Assembly (NCBI GenBank): GCA_002551355.1
Contig: NTHE01000024.1
Location: forward strand, 47,252-111,251
DNA length: 64,000 bases
Origin: Streptomyces sp. man185
GTDB taxonomy: Bacteria > Actinomycetota > Actinomycetes > Streptomycetales > Streptomycetaceae
Reading direction: 5' to 3'
The translations under genes and the position numbers were made by a program. A model generated the notes under the pieces. It worked only from the letters and a program-made list of their open reading frames with translations, had not been told where the DNA came from and searched no databases. Position 1 is the stretch's first letter, and each line of letters starts with the position of its first letter. Of the stretch, positions 19,420 through 28,031 are shown piece after piece.

Positions 19420-20372
19420 CCGCGCCGATCGCCACCCTCGAACGGGTGGAGAGCCACTTCCCGGACCGCCGGGTCGCCATCGAGACCCTGGCGGGTCCGC
19501 TCGGCCTGAGCCGGGCGAAGATGTCCCTGTTCCGCAAGGTCCACGGCCTGCACACCCTGCACCAGGACCCCGGGGCATCGCTGTTCGACCTGCTCCTGCC
19601 GGCCGCCCGGCAGGTCGTCGAGAGCCTGGAGGACCCACGCCGGATCCGCTTCCTGATCTACGTGCACGCCATCCACGAGGTCGCGCCCGCCGGTGTCGAC
19701 GCGGCCGCCGTACTGCGCGACGCCCTGGGGCTCGGCCAGGCGGAGGCGTTCGCGCTGAGCCAGCAGAACTGCGCCGGAGGACTCGGAGCCGTCGAGGTCG
19801 CGGCCCGGCTCCTCGCCGACGGCGACCCGGCCGACCGGACCCTGCTCGTGATCGGCGACAAGCCCCACTCGCCACTGATCCAGAAGGTGCCGAACACGGC
19901 CCTCATGGGAGAGGGCGCCGCGGCCTGCCTGATCGCCGCGGCCGGCCCGGGCGACCCGGTGCTCTCCCATGTCAGTCGCACGCTGGGGGAGTTCGCGCAA
20001 CTGATCTCGCTGTCCCCGGAAGAAGCCGCGCTGTACGGCAAGGCCTACGCACCGGTGCTCGCCGACGTGATGCGCGGGGCGGTGCGCGAGGCGGGCCTCG
20101 CCCTTGACGACATCGACCTGGTCATCCCGCACAACGTCAACATGCTGGCCTGGCGCAACACCATCGCCGAGCTGGGCATCACAGCTGACCGGGTGTTCCT
20201 GGAGAACATCCCCCGCTACAGCCACTGCTTCGCCGCCGACCCGTTCGTCAACTACACGACCCTACGGGCCGCGGGACACCTCGTCACCGGCCGGCACTAC
20301 CTGATGGCCGGTGTCGGTGCGGGCGCGACATTCACCGCCCTGGCACTGACCCACCGGGGAGGTGCTGGGTGA
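19416..20372 (+). CDS. ketoacyl-ACP synthase III family, copy 1
   Basis: A 318-residue thiolase-fold condensing enzyme. Cys119 lies in QQNCAGG and His239 in IPHNVN, so two of the three KASIII catalytic residues are present. The usual C-terminal GNTSA Asn block is replaced by [11 protein letters not shown], which the second copy shares. GTG 19416 overlaps the PKS stop. The neighbouring gene is a clear paralogue aligned end to end (both have Cys119), suggesting a recent tandem duplication and possibly a heterodimer. The likely substrates are acyl-ACPs made by this operon, not the housekeeping fatty-acid primer. Confidence 0.88.
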   Translation: MTAPIATLERVESHFPDRRVAIETLAGPLGLSRAKMSLFRKVHGLHTLHQDPGASLFDLLLPAARQVVESLEDPRRIRFLIYVHAIHEVAPAGVDAAAVLRDALGLGQAEAFALSQQNCAGGLGAVEVAARLLADGDPADRTLLVIGDKPHSPLIQKVPNTALMGEGAAACLIAAAGPGDPVLSHVSRTLGEFAQLISLSPEEAALYGKAYAPVLADVMRGAVREAGLALDDIDLVIPHNVNMLAWRNTIAELGITADRVFLENIPRYSHCFAADPFVNYTTLRAAGHLVTGRHYLMAGVGAGATFTALALTHRGGAG

Positions 20373-20425
20373 CAGCCACCGAGCGGAGCCGGACCGGCCT
20401 GCCCTACGAACCTGGAGAGTCTGCG

Positions 20426-21400
20426 ATGAAGGCGCCCGTCACGACCCTGAAGGCCGTGGAGTCCTTCGCACCGCAGCGGATCGTGCCCATCGGCCAGCTG
20501 GCCGACCGGCTCGGCCTGCGCCGGACCAAGCTCCGTCTCTTCGAGCGGGTCCACGGGCTCAAGGAGATCCGTTTCGACCCGGACCTCGGCCTGTTCGACG
20601 TGGTGCTGCCGGCGGCCCGCCGCATCACGGCGGACCCACAGGTACGGGACCGGATCAAGTACGTCGTCTACGCGCACACCACACAAGCGGTGGCGCCGGC
20701 CCACATCAGCCCCGCCCAGGAGATCAAGGACCGGCTGGGGCTGGCCGACGCCGAGGCCTTCGCCCTCAGCCAGCAGAACTGCGCCAGCGGCATCGCGGCC
20801 GTGGACACCGCCGCGGAACTGCTCAGGGCGGAGGGCCGACCGGGCGACTGCGCCCTGGTGATCACCGGTGAACAGGCCTTCTCACCCCACATCCAGCTCA
20901 TCCCCGACGTCGCCATCATGGGCGACGCCGGAGCCGCCTGCCTGGTGACGCTCGACGGCGGCGGCGACCGGGTGCTCTCCTACGTCACCCGCACCCTGGG
21001 TGAGTTCTCGGCGGCCATGCTCCTCGACGAGGAACGGTCCCTGGAGGTCAGCAAGTTCTATGCGCCGGTGCTCGCCGAGGTCGTCCAGGAGGCCGTGACA
21101 CGGGCGGGGCTGACGCTCCCCGACATCGACCTGATCATCCCGCACAACGTCAACCTCCAGTCCTGGCGCCAGACCATCGGCGAACTGGGCATCGACCGCT
21201 CGCAGGTGTTCCTCGACAACATCGAGCGCTACAGCCACTGCTTCGCCTCGGACGTTTTCCTCAACTACACGACGCTGCGCGACGCCGGCCGTCTGACCCC
21301 GGGGCGCAACTACCTGTTCGCCACGGTCGGGCTCGGCGCGACCTTCGCCGCGATGGTGATCACCCATCAGCAGACCGACCCGGCCGGGGAGACCTCATGA
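20426..21400 (+). CDS. ketoacyl-ACP synthase III family, copy 2
   Basis: A 324-residue paralogue of the preceding gene. Cys119 is in QQNCASG, His240 in IPHNVN, and the C-terminal block reads RYSHCFASDVF. ATG 20426 is preferred because GGAGAG (20414-20419) lies 6 nt upstream and the protein then aligns with its neighbour from the second residue. GTG 20369, which overlaps the previous stop, is the alternative. Its stop overlaps the decarboxylase start (ATGA). The two copies may condense different partners or form one heteromeric synthase. Confidence 0.88.
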   Translation: MKAPVTTLKAVESFAPQRIVPIGQLADRLGLRRTKLRLFERVHGLKEIRFDPDLGLFDVVLPAARRITADPQVRDRIKYVVYAHTTQAVAPAHISPAQEIKDRLGLADAEAFALSQQNCASGIAAVDTAAELLRAEGRPGDCALVITGEQAFSPHIQLIPDVAIMGDAGAACLVTLDGGGDRVLSYVTRTLGEFSAAMLLDEERSLEVSKFYAPVLAEVVQEAVTRAGLTLPDIDLIIPHNVNLQSWRQTIGELGIDRSQVFLDNIERYSHCFASDVFLNYTTLRDAGRLTPGRNYLFATVGLGATFAAMVITHQQTDPAGETS

Positions 21401-22701
21401 CCACCGACGGTGAATTCCAGGTGCAAGGACTGCCCGTCTCCGAGATCGCCGCGGAGTTCGGCACGCCGCTGTACGTCTACGACACCGATGTCCTGCGGGA
21501 CGTCTACCAGGGACTGCGGACCCGCCTTCACCCCGGCATCGACATCTTCCTGTCCCTCAAGGCCAATCCGAACATCAGCGTCATCGGCTTTCTCGGCGCC
21601 CTGGGGGCGGGCGCCGAGGTCTCCTCGCTGGCCGAACTGGAAACGGCGCGCCGTGCCGGGATCGACCCGCAGAACACGATCTTCCTGGGACCGGGCAAGA
21701 CCCGTGCCGAACTGGAGGCCTGCGCGGCCGCCGGACTGCACGCCATCGTCTGCGAGTCGCTGGAGGAGGCCGAAGCACTCGATGACCTTGCCGTGGCCAC
21801 CGGCCTCGACCGGCTCCCGGTCATGCTGCGCGTCAACCCGGACTTCCAGACCAAGGGCTCCGGACTGGCCATGGGCGGAAAGCCCCGCCAATTCGGCATC
21901 GACGTGGCCGACGTGCGTGGTGCGCAGCGACGTCTGAAGGGGCTGCGACGGGTACATGTCATGGGCTTGCACGCCTACATGGGCACCCGCTTCCTCAACC
22001 ACAAGGACCTGGTCCACAACACCCGGGAGATCCTGGCGACGGCCGAGTCGCTGTCCGAGGAGACCGGTATCGAGCTCAGGACCGTCGACTTCGGCGGCGG
22101 TTTCGGCGTCCCCTACTTCGACAACGAGACCGGGCTGGACCTCCCCGCGCTGACCGAAGGCATCAACGACGTCGTCGGGGAGTTCCTCGAAGGGCGCCCC
22201 CGGTGCCGCCTCATCAACGAACTCGGCCGCTACCTCACCGCGCAGTGCGGCACCTACGTCACCCGGGCGCTGTTCGTGAAGGAGTCGATGGGCGAACAGT
22301 TCGTCGTCGCGGACGGCGGCACCAATCACCACATGGCCGCAGTGGGCATCGGCAGCTTCGTCAAGCGCAACTTCCCCATCCGTTCCCTGACCCGGTACGC
22401 CGAGGAGCCCGCCGGCGCCTACACGGTCACCGGGCCGCTGTGCACGCCCAACGACGTGATCGGCAAGAGGGTGGCCCTGCCCCCCGTCGCGGCCGGCGAC
22501 CTCATCGGCGTAGAGCTCTCCGGCGCGTACGGCCCCTCGGCCTCACCGGGGCTCTTCCTGAGCCACGGATTCCCCGCCGAGGTCATGGTCCACGGCGGCG
22601 CTGCCCATCTGGTGCGGAGCCGGGACACCGTCGAGGACCTCCTCGGCAAGCAACGACTCATCGATTTCCGCTCACCCCTGACCACCTCTCAAGGAGCATG
22701 A
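21397..22701 (+). CDS. fold-type III PLP-dependent decarboxylase
   Basis: A 434-residue member of the diaminopimelate/ornithine/arginine decarboxylase family. PLP Lys55 lies in FLSLKANPN; the phosphate-binding glycine loop is DFGGGFG; the second-domain Cys region is GPLCTPNDVIG, followed by GAYGPSASP. It is unlikely to be housekeeping LysA: the CESGD motif is altered, and it lies between KASIII and ACP genes with overlapping reading frames. It resembles decarboxylases that act on aminoacyl groups carried on an ACP (the exosortase-associated type, and by role VinO/FlvO in beta-amino-acid starter formation). The amino acid is unknown; aspartate-, glutamate- or arginine-derived starters are possible. 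Confidence 0.85.
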   Translation: MTTDGEFQVQGLPVSEIAAEFGTPLYVYDTDVLRDVYQGLRTRLHPGIDIFLSLKANPNISVIGFLGALGAGAEVSSLAELETARRAGIDPQNTIFLGPGKTRAELEACAAAGLHAIVCESLEEAEALDDLAVATGLDRLPVMLRVNPDFQTKGSGLAMGGKPRQFGIDVADVRGAQRRLKGLRRVHVMGLHAYMGTRFLNHKDLVHNTREILATAESLSEETGIELRTVDFGGGFGVPYFDNETGLDLPALTEGINDVVGEFLEGRPRCRLINELGRYLTAQCGTYVTRALFVKESMGEQFVVADGGTNHHMAAVGIGSFVKRNFPIRSLTRYAEEPAGAYTVTGPLCTPNDVIGKRVALPPVAAGDLIGVELSGAYGPSASPGLFLSHGFPAEVMVHGGAAHLVRSRDTVEDLLGKQRLIDFRSPLTTSQGA

Positions 22702-22703
22702 CC

Positions 22704-22973
22704 ATGGACGACAACACCATCGTGGCGCAGGTCGAGACCGCGCTCAGCGAGGTACTGGAGCGCGAGGTCACCGGGCTGACCGAGGAGATCCGCCTCTTCG
22801 AGGACCTGCATCTGGACTCCACCTCCGTGATGGAGATGCTGATGGAGCTGGAGGACAGCATGAGGATCGTCATAGACCCCGAGAACCTCGACATGGACGA
22901 CTTCCAGACCATCGCCACCCTCACCGGGTACCTGCGGCGGATCAGCCCCGAGCCGCAGGGCGCGGGTGAATGA
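22704..22973 (+). CDS. free-standing acyl carrier protein
   Basis: An 89-residue acidic four-helix ACP with the phosphopantetheine site Ser39 in LHLDSTSVMEM. AAGGAG at 22691-22696 lies 7 nt before ATG 22704, which is therefore preferred over ATG 22698. It probably carries the amino acid loaded by the ligase at 26,497 and processed by the adjacent decarboxylase. An AcpS-type transferase in the same operon could activate it. Confidence 0.92.
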   Translation: MDDNTIVAQVETALSEVLEREVTGLTEEIRLFEDLHLDSTSVMEMLMELEDSMRIVIDPENLDMDDFQTIATLTGYLRRISPEPQGAGE

Positions 22974-22974
22974 G

Positions 22975-23790
22975 ATGACGACCGTAACCGCATCCTCCGC
23001 CGTCCGTGCGCCGGACAGCCGGCCCTTCCACGAGGACCCCGCGGTCCTCGGCTTCTACCGGGACCTGGTCGAGCCGTTCGGCTCGACCGTGGACGAGCAG
23101 TCGCTGCGCGACGGCCGCAATGTGTTCCACAAGGACCTGGTCGACCGGCTCGTGGGCAGCGAGGGCGTCGACGGATCCGCCGATCTGGTCATCGTCACCC
23201 ACGCGCTGCCCGACGTACACCCTTTCACCGCGGTCGCCTCGCACCTCAACATGCTGCTCGGCGGAGGTGCGCAGAGCTTCAGCATCAGCGAACAGGGACT
23301 GGCGGCGCCCTTCACGGCGCTGCGGATCATCGCCGCCTTTCAGCGCGGCGGCCGCTCCGAGCGCGCGGCTCTCGCCGTGCTGGAGCAGACCACACTGCCG
23401 ACGCCGCACCCGCTGGTGGACTCCGGCGGCCTGGTGGACTCCGGCGCGTTGCTCGTGTTCGAGCGCGGCGAGGGGCTGCGGGTGGGCGGCGTCGAGTCCT
23501 TCGACGACGAGAAGGGCACCGCGGCCCGCCTGGCGGAGCTGGCCTCGGACGGCGACGACGGCACCCTGATCGTCCTGGGCCCCTGGGTCCCCGAGCAGGA
23601 ACCGGGAGTCGAGGCGCGAAGCCATCGGGTCGCGCCCGGCAGTTACTGCACCAGCGTCTGGCTCGGCCTGGCGGAGCACTGGCAGGAGTGGCAGCGCGAC
23701 CACCGGCGGGTCGTCCTCTGCGACACCGACCCGCTGTCCGGCCGAGGCCATCTGGCGCTGCTCACCGCCACCGACCCCGTCGCGGCCTAG
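22975..23790 (+). CDS. KAS-like thiolase-fold protein lacking the catalytic Cys
   Basis: A 271-residue protein with the outline of a ketoacyl synthase. The strand-turn-helix that normally holds Cys reads FSISEQGLAAPF, so no nucleophile is present, and the His motif is not recognisable. It is shorter than a usual KASIII (about 320-340). This pattern fits a non-catalytic partner that forms a heterodimer with an active KAS, as PqsB or chain-length-factor proteins do; an acyl transferase is less likely. It begins one base after the ACP stop; GTG 22966 in the same frame is an alternative start. Confidence 0.7.
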   Translation: MTTVTASSAVRAPDSRPFHEDPAVLGFYRDLVEPFGSTVDEQSLRDGRNVFHKDLVDRLVGSEGVDGSADLVIVTHALPDVHPFTAVASHLNMLLGGGAQSFSISEQGLAAPFTALRIIAAFQRGGRSERAALAVLEQTTLPTPHPLVDSGGLVDSGALLVFERGEGLRVGGVESFDDEKGTAARLAELASDGDDGTLIVLGPWVPEQEPGVEARSHRVAPGSYCTSVWLGLAEHWQEWQRDHRRVVLCDTDPLSGRGHLALLTATDPVAA

Positions 23791-23802
23791 GGCGGACACC
23801 GG

Positions 23803-24288
23803 ATGCGCATCGGGGTCGACGTGCTCGCCATCGGCGAACTGGACCGGCTGCACACCCGCGGCTGGTTCCGGCAGCACACCTACGACCAGAAGGAGCTGGA
23901 GCTGGCAGGTTCACTGTCGCCCAGCCGGGCACGGGAGTTCCTCGCAGGCCGGTTCGCCGCCAAGGAGGCCGTCCTGAAGGTCCTGGGAACGGGCTTCGGC
24001 AAGGGAATCAGCCCCGCGCATGTCCGCGTGCTGCGCGACAACCGCTCCGCCCCCGTCGTGCGGCTGGCCGGAGCGGCCGCGCGGCGGGCGGACGAGCTGG
24101 GGATCGGCGCCATCACGGTCTCCATCGCGCACAAGAACGAGTGTGTGGTCGCCGTGGCGATCGGCGGCACCTCCCCCGGAGACAAGGCACTCGGCGCGGA
24201 CCGGGCAGCGGCGGGCGCCCGGATCGCCCTGGAGAAGATCGCCCGCTCACAAGCCGACATCGGAAAAGCGAGGAACGGCAATGCCTGA
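23803..24288 (+). CDS. AcpS-type 4'-phosphopantetheinyl transferase
   Basis: A 161-residue holo-ACP synthase with the N-terminal metal site GVDVLAI and the hallmark RFAAKEAVLKVLGTG. ITVSIAHKNECVVAVAI forms the last core strand. It transfers phosphopantetheine from CoA to a carrier-protein Ser. Its place in the operon implies it serves the three carrier domains here (free ACP, SnoaL-ACP, PKS ACP). A C-terminal extension of about 35 residues is not typical of housekeeping AcpS. The stop overlaps the next start by eight bases. Confidence 0.9.
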   Translation: MRIGVDVLAIGELDRLHTRGWFRQHTYDQKELELAGSLSPSRAREFLAGRFAAKEAVLKVLGTGFGKGISPAHVRVLRDNRSAPVVRLAGAAARRADELGIGAITVSIAHKNECVVAVAIGGTSPGDKALGADRAAAGARIALEKIARSQADIGKARNGNA

Positions 24289-24721
24289 GGAAGTCACCGC
24301 CACCCTCCGGGTGCGTATGAGCCAGCAGGACGCACATTACGGCGGCAGCCTGGTCGACGGCGCCCGGCTGCTGCGGTTGTTCGGGGACCTCGTCACCGAG
24401 ATCACCATCCGCAGCGACGGCGACGAGGGCCTGCTCACCGAATACCGGCAGGTCGAATTTCTCGCCCCGGTGCACGCGGGGGACTACATCGAGGCCACCG
24501 CACGACTGGTCGGCCGCAGCCGGCTGCGCAGAACCGTCGAGTTCACCGCGCACAAGGCCATAGAGGCCCGGTACGAACTCGGGCCCACCAGAGCCGAGGC
24601 GTCCGGCGAACCAGCCCTGGTCTGCCGTGCCATCGGCACCGCGGTCGTTCCGCCGGCCGCCGCACGCCGTAATGCCACACCCACCCGAACCCTGGCCCAG
24701 ACCTCAACCTCCCGCGTCTGA
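24281..24721 (+). CDS. hotdog-fold homologue of 3-aminobutyryl-CoA ammonia lyase
   Basis: A 146-residue single hotdog domain. The segments MSQQDAHYGGSLVDGA, LFGDLVTE, DGDEGLL and VEFLAPVHAGDYIEA closely resemble Kal, the 3-aminobutyryl-CoA ammonia lyase of lysine fermentation. That enzyme reversibly removes ammonia from a beta-aminoacyl thioester. In this operon it would most simply add or remove a beta-amino group on an ACP- or CoA-bound intermediate. A plain thioesterase is the alternative. The last 20 residues are low complexity. ATG 24281 overlaps the transferase gene. Confidence 0.8.
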   Translation: MPEEVTATLRVRMSQQDAHYGGSLVDGARLLRLFGDLVTEITIRSDGDEGLLTEYRQVEFLAPVHAGDYIEATARLVGRSRLRRTVEFTAHKAIEARYELGPTRAEASGEPALVCRAIGTAVVPPAAARRNATPTRTLAQTSTSRV

Positions 24722-24757
24722 CCGGGCACCCAGAAGACGACCGAAGGACTGTTCCTC

Positions 24758-26002
24758 ATGACCACCCCCACATCGGCTCCGGCCCTGCCGGGCCGTGTGC
24801 TGGCCGTTGCCGTGTGCAGCGCGTTCCTCGTCGGCCTCGACTCGATGATCACCGTTCCGCTGATCCCCGAGATCGCGGCCGACACGAACACCGCCGCCCG
24901 TGCGGGCGGTCTGTTCGTCAGCGCCTATGCGCTGCTCTTCGCCCTGGTGGCACCGCTGTGCGGCGCGATGTCGGACCGCCTGGGCAGGCGCCGGATCCTC
25001 TGCACCGGCCTGGTGATCTTCGCCTTGGCCAACGTCCTCACCGGCCTCGGCGGCGACTTCACCGTCATCCTGATCAGCCGTGCCGTGGCCGGACTCGGCT
25101 CGGCCATGATCATGCCCAGCGTCTACGCCATGATCGCCGAGAACTTCCCGTTCGAGAAGCGCGGCAAGATCATGGGCATCGTCGTGGCCGGACTGCTCAG
25201 CTCCACCGTGCTCGGCGTTCCGCTCGGCGCCTACCTCGCGTACCTGATGAACTGGCGCGCCGCGTTCGTCGCCGTCGCGTTCGTCGCCGCCGCCGTCTAC
25301 CTGATGGTCCTGGTACGACTCCCGGCCATGGCCCCCAAGGACCCGCTGGAGCGGGCGGGTAACCCGGTGGCGAGCTACCTCGGCATGATCCGACGCGCCG
25401 TCACCACACCGGCCCTGTTGTGCGTCCTGGGCTCGACGCTGCTGTGGAGCGCCGCCCTGTACGGCATGTTCTCCAACATCGGCGTCTTCTTCTCCGAGCG
25501 TTTCGACTTCAACGAGGCCCAGACCGGATTCGCGATCATGGGGTCCGGAGCGGGCAGCATGGCCGGCGCCCTCCTCGGCGGCCGGATCGCCGACCGGCTG
25601 GGCAAGCGCCGGGTCCTCGTCGCCGCCGCGCTGGTCGCCGCGGCGGGGGTCAGCGCCGTGCCGCTGATCGGCGAGCACCTCGTACCCGTGCTCATCGTGT
25701 TCATCCTGTGGGGCACCGCCGTCGGCGTCGGCCAGCCGGTCCTCAACACCCTGGTGAGCGAGCTGCGCCCGGAGATGCGCGGCACCGCCCTGGCCCTCAA
25801 CGGCTCCGCGCAGTACGCCGGAATGATGCTGGCCACCAGCATCGCGGCGGCCCTCCTCCAGGGCAGCTTCTCCTTCACCACGATCGGCGTGCTCTGCGGG
25901 GTCTGCGCCTTGGCCGTTCTGCCCCTGCTGGTCGGCGTACGGGTCACCGCGCCGCAGAAGGCCCCGGTCCAGCCCGCCCCCGGGACGGAGGCCTCCGCAT
26001 GA
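24758..26002 (+). CDS. MFS transporter, drug-efflux type
   Basis: A 414-residue major facilitator with about 12 hydrophobic helices. The loop 2-3 motif reads GAMSDRLGRRRIL; a second copy after helix 8 reads GGRIADRLGKRRVL. It is probably a proton-driven exporter of the pathway product and may give self-resistance. It begins 36 bp after the hotdog gene, and its stop overlaps the next start (ATGA). No regulator lies beside it. Confidence 0.92.
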   Translation: MTTPTSAPALPGRVLAVAVCSAFLVGLDSMITVPLIPEIAADTNTAARAGGLFVSAYALLFALVAPLCGAMSDRLGRRRILCTGLVIFALANVLTGLGGDFTVILISRAVAGLGSAMIMPSVYAMIAENFPFEKRGKIMGIVVAGLLSSTVLGVPLGAYLAYLMNWRAAFVAVAFVAAAVYLMVLVRLPAMAPKDPLERAGNPVASYLGMIRRAVTTPALLCVLGSTLLWSAALYGMFSNIGVFFSERFDFNEAQTGFAIMGSGAGSMAGALLGGRIADRLGKRRVLVAAALVAAAGVSAVPLIGEHLVPVLIVFILWGTAVGVGQPVLNTLVSELRPEMRGTALALNGSAQYAGMMLATSIAAALLQGSFSFTTIGVLCGVCALAVLPLLVGVRVTAPQKAPVQPAPGTEASA

Positions 26003-26469
26003 GCGCCCCCGCCGCACCGGAGACGGATCACGGGAAGATCCTCTTCGAGAGGTTCGTCGACCTGTGGAACGGCGAGGTCGACTTCGCGGACACCCCGGAG
26101 TTCATCGCCGACGAGTTCACGGTGCACAGTGCCGAACTCGCCCGCTACCTGGGCTTCCCCGACTCCAACCGGATCACCACCCGGGACGGTCTGCTCGACT
26201 GGGTCCGCGCCGTGCGCGGGCTCCTGCACGACGTGCGGTTCACGACCGACCCCGGTCCCATCCGGGACGGCGACTACGTGGCCGGCGGCTACATCGTCAC
26301 CGGTACGTACGCCGGCGGAGCCCCCACCGCGACCGCCGAACCCGGCACCCCGGTCCGCTATGCGGGCATGTCCATCGTCCGTCTGCGGGACGGCAAGCTC
26401 GCCGAGTACTGGGTGCTCTCGGACGGCCTCGGCCTCCTGTCCCAGCTGGGAGCTGTACGTACCCCCTGA
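25999..26469 (+). CDS. SnoaL-like (NTF2-fold) protein
   Basis: A 156-residue SnoaL-type domain (ERFVDLWNGEVDF at the start, MSIVRLRDGKLAEYWVLSD near the end). It is paralogous to the SnoaL half of the fused protein at 12,247. Family members include polyketide cyclases, isomerases and hydroxylases, so the reaction cannot be assigned. The canonical SnoaL catalytic Asp/His set was not checked against a structure. Start ATG 25999 overlaps the transporter stop. Confidence 0.85.
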   Translation: MSAPAAPETDHGKILFERFVDLWNGEVDFADTPEFIADEFTVHSAELARYLGFPDSNRITTRDGLLDWVRAVRGLLHDVRFTTDPGPIRDGDYVAGGYIVTGTYAGGAPTATAEPGTPVRYAGMSIVRLRDGKLAEYWVLSDGLGLLSQLGAVRTP

Positions 26470-26496
26470 CCGTCCGTACTCCAAGGATGCTGAACC

Positions 26497-28023
26497 ATGT
26501 CTGAGATATCCCTGCTGCACGATGTGCTGGACGCGGCCGCCGAACGGTGGCCGGACCGTCCCGCGGTGTCCGGGCTCGGCACCACCGTGACCTACGCCGA
26601 GCTGCGGCACAGCAGCCTGCGGCTCGCCGCACGGCTCCACTCCGAGGGCGTCTGCCGGGGCCGGCGGCTCGTCATCTCCCTGCCGTCGGACCCGTTGGTG
26701 CCCGCGCTCGTCTTCGCGGCTTCACGCGTCGGCGCCGTCTACTCGGTCATCCACGAGCAGGTCGTCGGGGTGCCACTGGAGCATGTGCTCGGCGACTGCG
26801 AGCCCACCCTGGTGGTGGCCGACGAAACCTCGGTGCTGGACACCGCCCGCGCCCGGGGCATCACCGCGGTTCCCGCCGCCGAAGCCCGGGCCACGGCGTT
26901 CCCCGGCACGGCCGCACCGAACCTCTCCGCGGAGCCACTGCCCGCACCCCTCGCCGTGGACCCGCTCTCGCTCATCTACACCTCGGGCACCACCTCGGCA
27001 CCCAAGGCCGTGGTGAGCACGCACCAGCAAGCCGTGTTCGCCGCCCGGGCGATCCAGCAGGCCCTGGGCTACCGCGCCGACGACGTCGTCTACTGCCCGC
27101 TGCCGCTGTCCTTCGACTACGGGCTCTACCAGCTCTTCCTCGGCGCACTCGGCGGAGCCCACATCGTGTTGGGCAGCGCGGCCGAGGCCGGGCCCACGTT
27201 GCTGCGCAACCTCCTGGAGAGCGAGGCGACCGTGCTCGCGGCCGTCCCCTCGGTCGCCGAATCACTGGCCTGGCTGCTGAAGCGTGCCTCCCGGCGACCC
27301 GCCCTGCGCCTGGTCACCAACACCGGGGCGGCCCTGGCCACCGAGACGCTCAACGCACTGCGCGCGGCGATACCGGGGCTGAAGGGGCAGGTGATGTTCG
27401 GGCTGACCGAGTGCAAGCGCGCCACGATCATGCCCCCGGACGGGGACCTGCAGCGCCCCGGATCCTGCGGTCTGCCGCTGCCCGGCACCGAGGTCTTCAC
27501 GGTCGACGAGGAGGGAAACCGGCTGCCCGCGGGCGAGACCGGCGAGATCACGGTCCGCGGCCCGCACGTCATGTCCGGCTACTGGCGGCGTCCGGAACTG
27601 AACCAGCAGAGATTCCCGCGGCGCGACGGCCTCTTTCCCGAACTGCGGACCGGCGACTACGGACGGCTGGACGAAGACGGCTTTCTGTACTTCTCCGGCC
27701 GCCGCGACGACCTCTACAAGGAGCGCGGCTTCCGGGTCAGCGCCACCGAGGTGGAGGCCGCGGCCCACCGCATCCCGGAGATCGTCTCCGCCGCGGTCCT
27801 CCCTCCGGCCGGGAAGAAGTCGGCGCTCCTCGTCGTGGTCACCGACCTGGAACCCGGAACCGTCCTCGAACGGATGCAGGACCAGATCGAGGAGTTCAAG
27901 ATTCCGCGCCGCTGCGTGGTGCTCGACGCGCTGCCGCTGAGCCGCAACGGAAAGGTCGACCGAAAGGAACTGACCACCCTCCTGGAGGAGCGGGGCCGTC
28001 CCTCCGCGGTGGGCACGGGCTGA
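26497..28023 (+). CDS. AMP-forming acyl/aminoacyl-ACP ligase
   Basis: A 508-residue adenylate-forming enzyme. Core motifs are IYTSGTTSAPKAVV (P-loop-like), MFGLTECKRA (A5), RTGDYG (A7) and LSRNGKVDRKEL with the C-terminal catalytic Lys (A10). Sequence style is close to the ligases paired with PLP decarboxylases and ACPs in exosortase-associated and beta-amino-acid starter cassettes. Its probable role is to activate an amino acid and load it onto the free ACP. The substrate-pocket code cannot be read confidently by eye. AAGGA precedes ATG 26497. It is the last gene of the operon. Confidence 0.88.
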   Translation: MSEISLLHDVLDAAAERWPDRPAVSGLGTTVTYAELRHSSLRLAARLHSEGVCRGRRLVISLPSDPLVPALVFAASRVGAVYSVIHEQVVGVPLEHVLGDCEPTLVVADETSVLDTARARGITAVPAAEARATAFPGTAAPNLSAEPLPAPLAVDPLSLIYTSGTTSAPKAVVSTHQQAVFAARAIQQALGYRADDVVYCPLPLSFDYGLYQLFLGALGGAHIVLGSAAEAGPTLLRNLLESEATVLAAVPSVAESLAWLLKRASRRPALRLVTNTGAALATETLNALRAAIPGLKGQVMFGLTECKRATIMPPDGDLQRPGSCGLPLPGTEVFTVDEEGNRLPAGETGEITVRGPHVMSGYWRRPELNQQRFPRRDGLFPELRTGDYGRLDEDGFLYFSGRRDDLYKERGFRVSATEVEAAAHRIPEIVSAAVLPPAGKKSALLVVVTDLEPGTVLERMQDQIEEFKIPRRCVVLDALPLSRNGKVDRKELTTLLEERGRPSAVGTG

Positions 28024-28031
28024 GGAGGGGC

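Noticed and set aside
13081..19875. Very long antisense ORFs (over 1000 residues) opposite the PKS
   Set aside because: Shadow frames produced by GC-rich third positions; Arg/Gly/Pro-rich translations with no domains.
21397..22701. Housekeeping diaminopimelate decarboxylase (lysA)
   Set aside because: Operon context, translational overlap with KASIII and ACP genes, and the altered CESGD motif point to a pathway enzyme.
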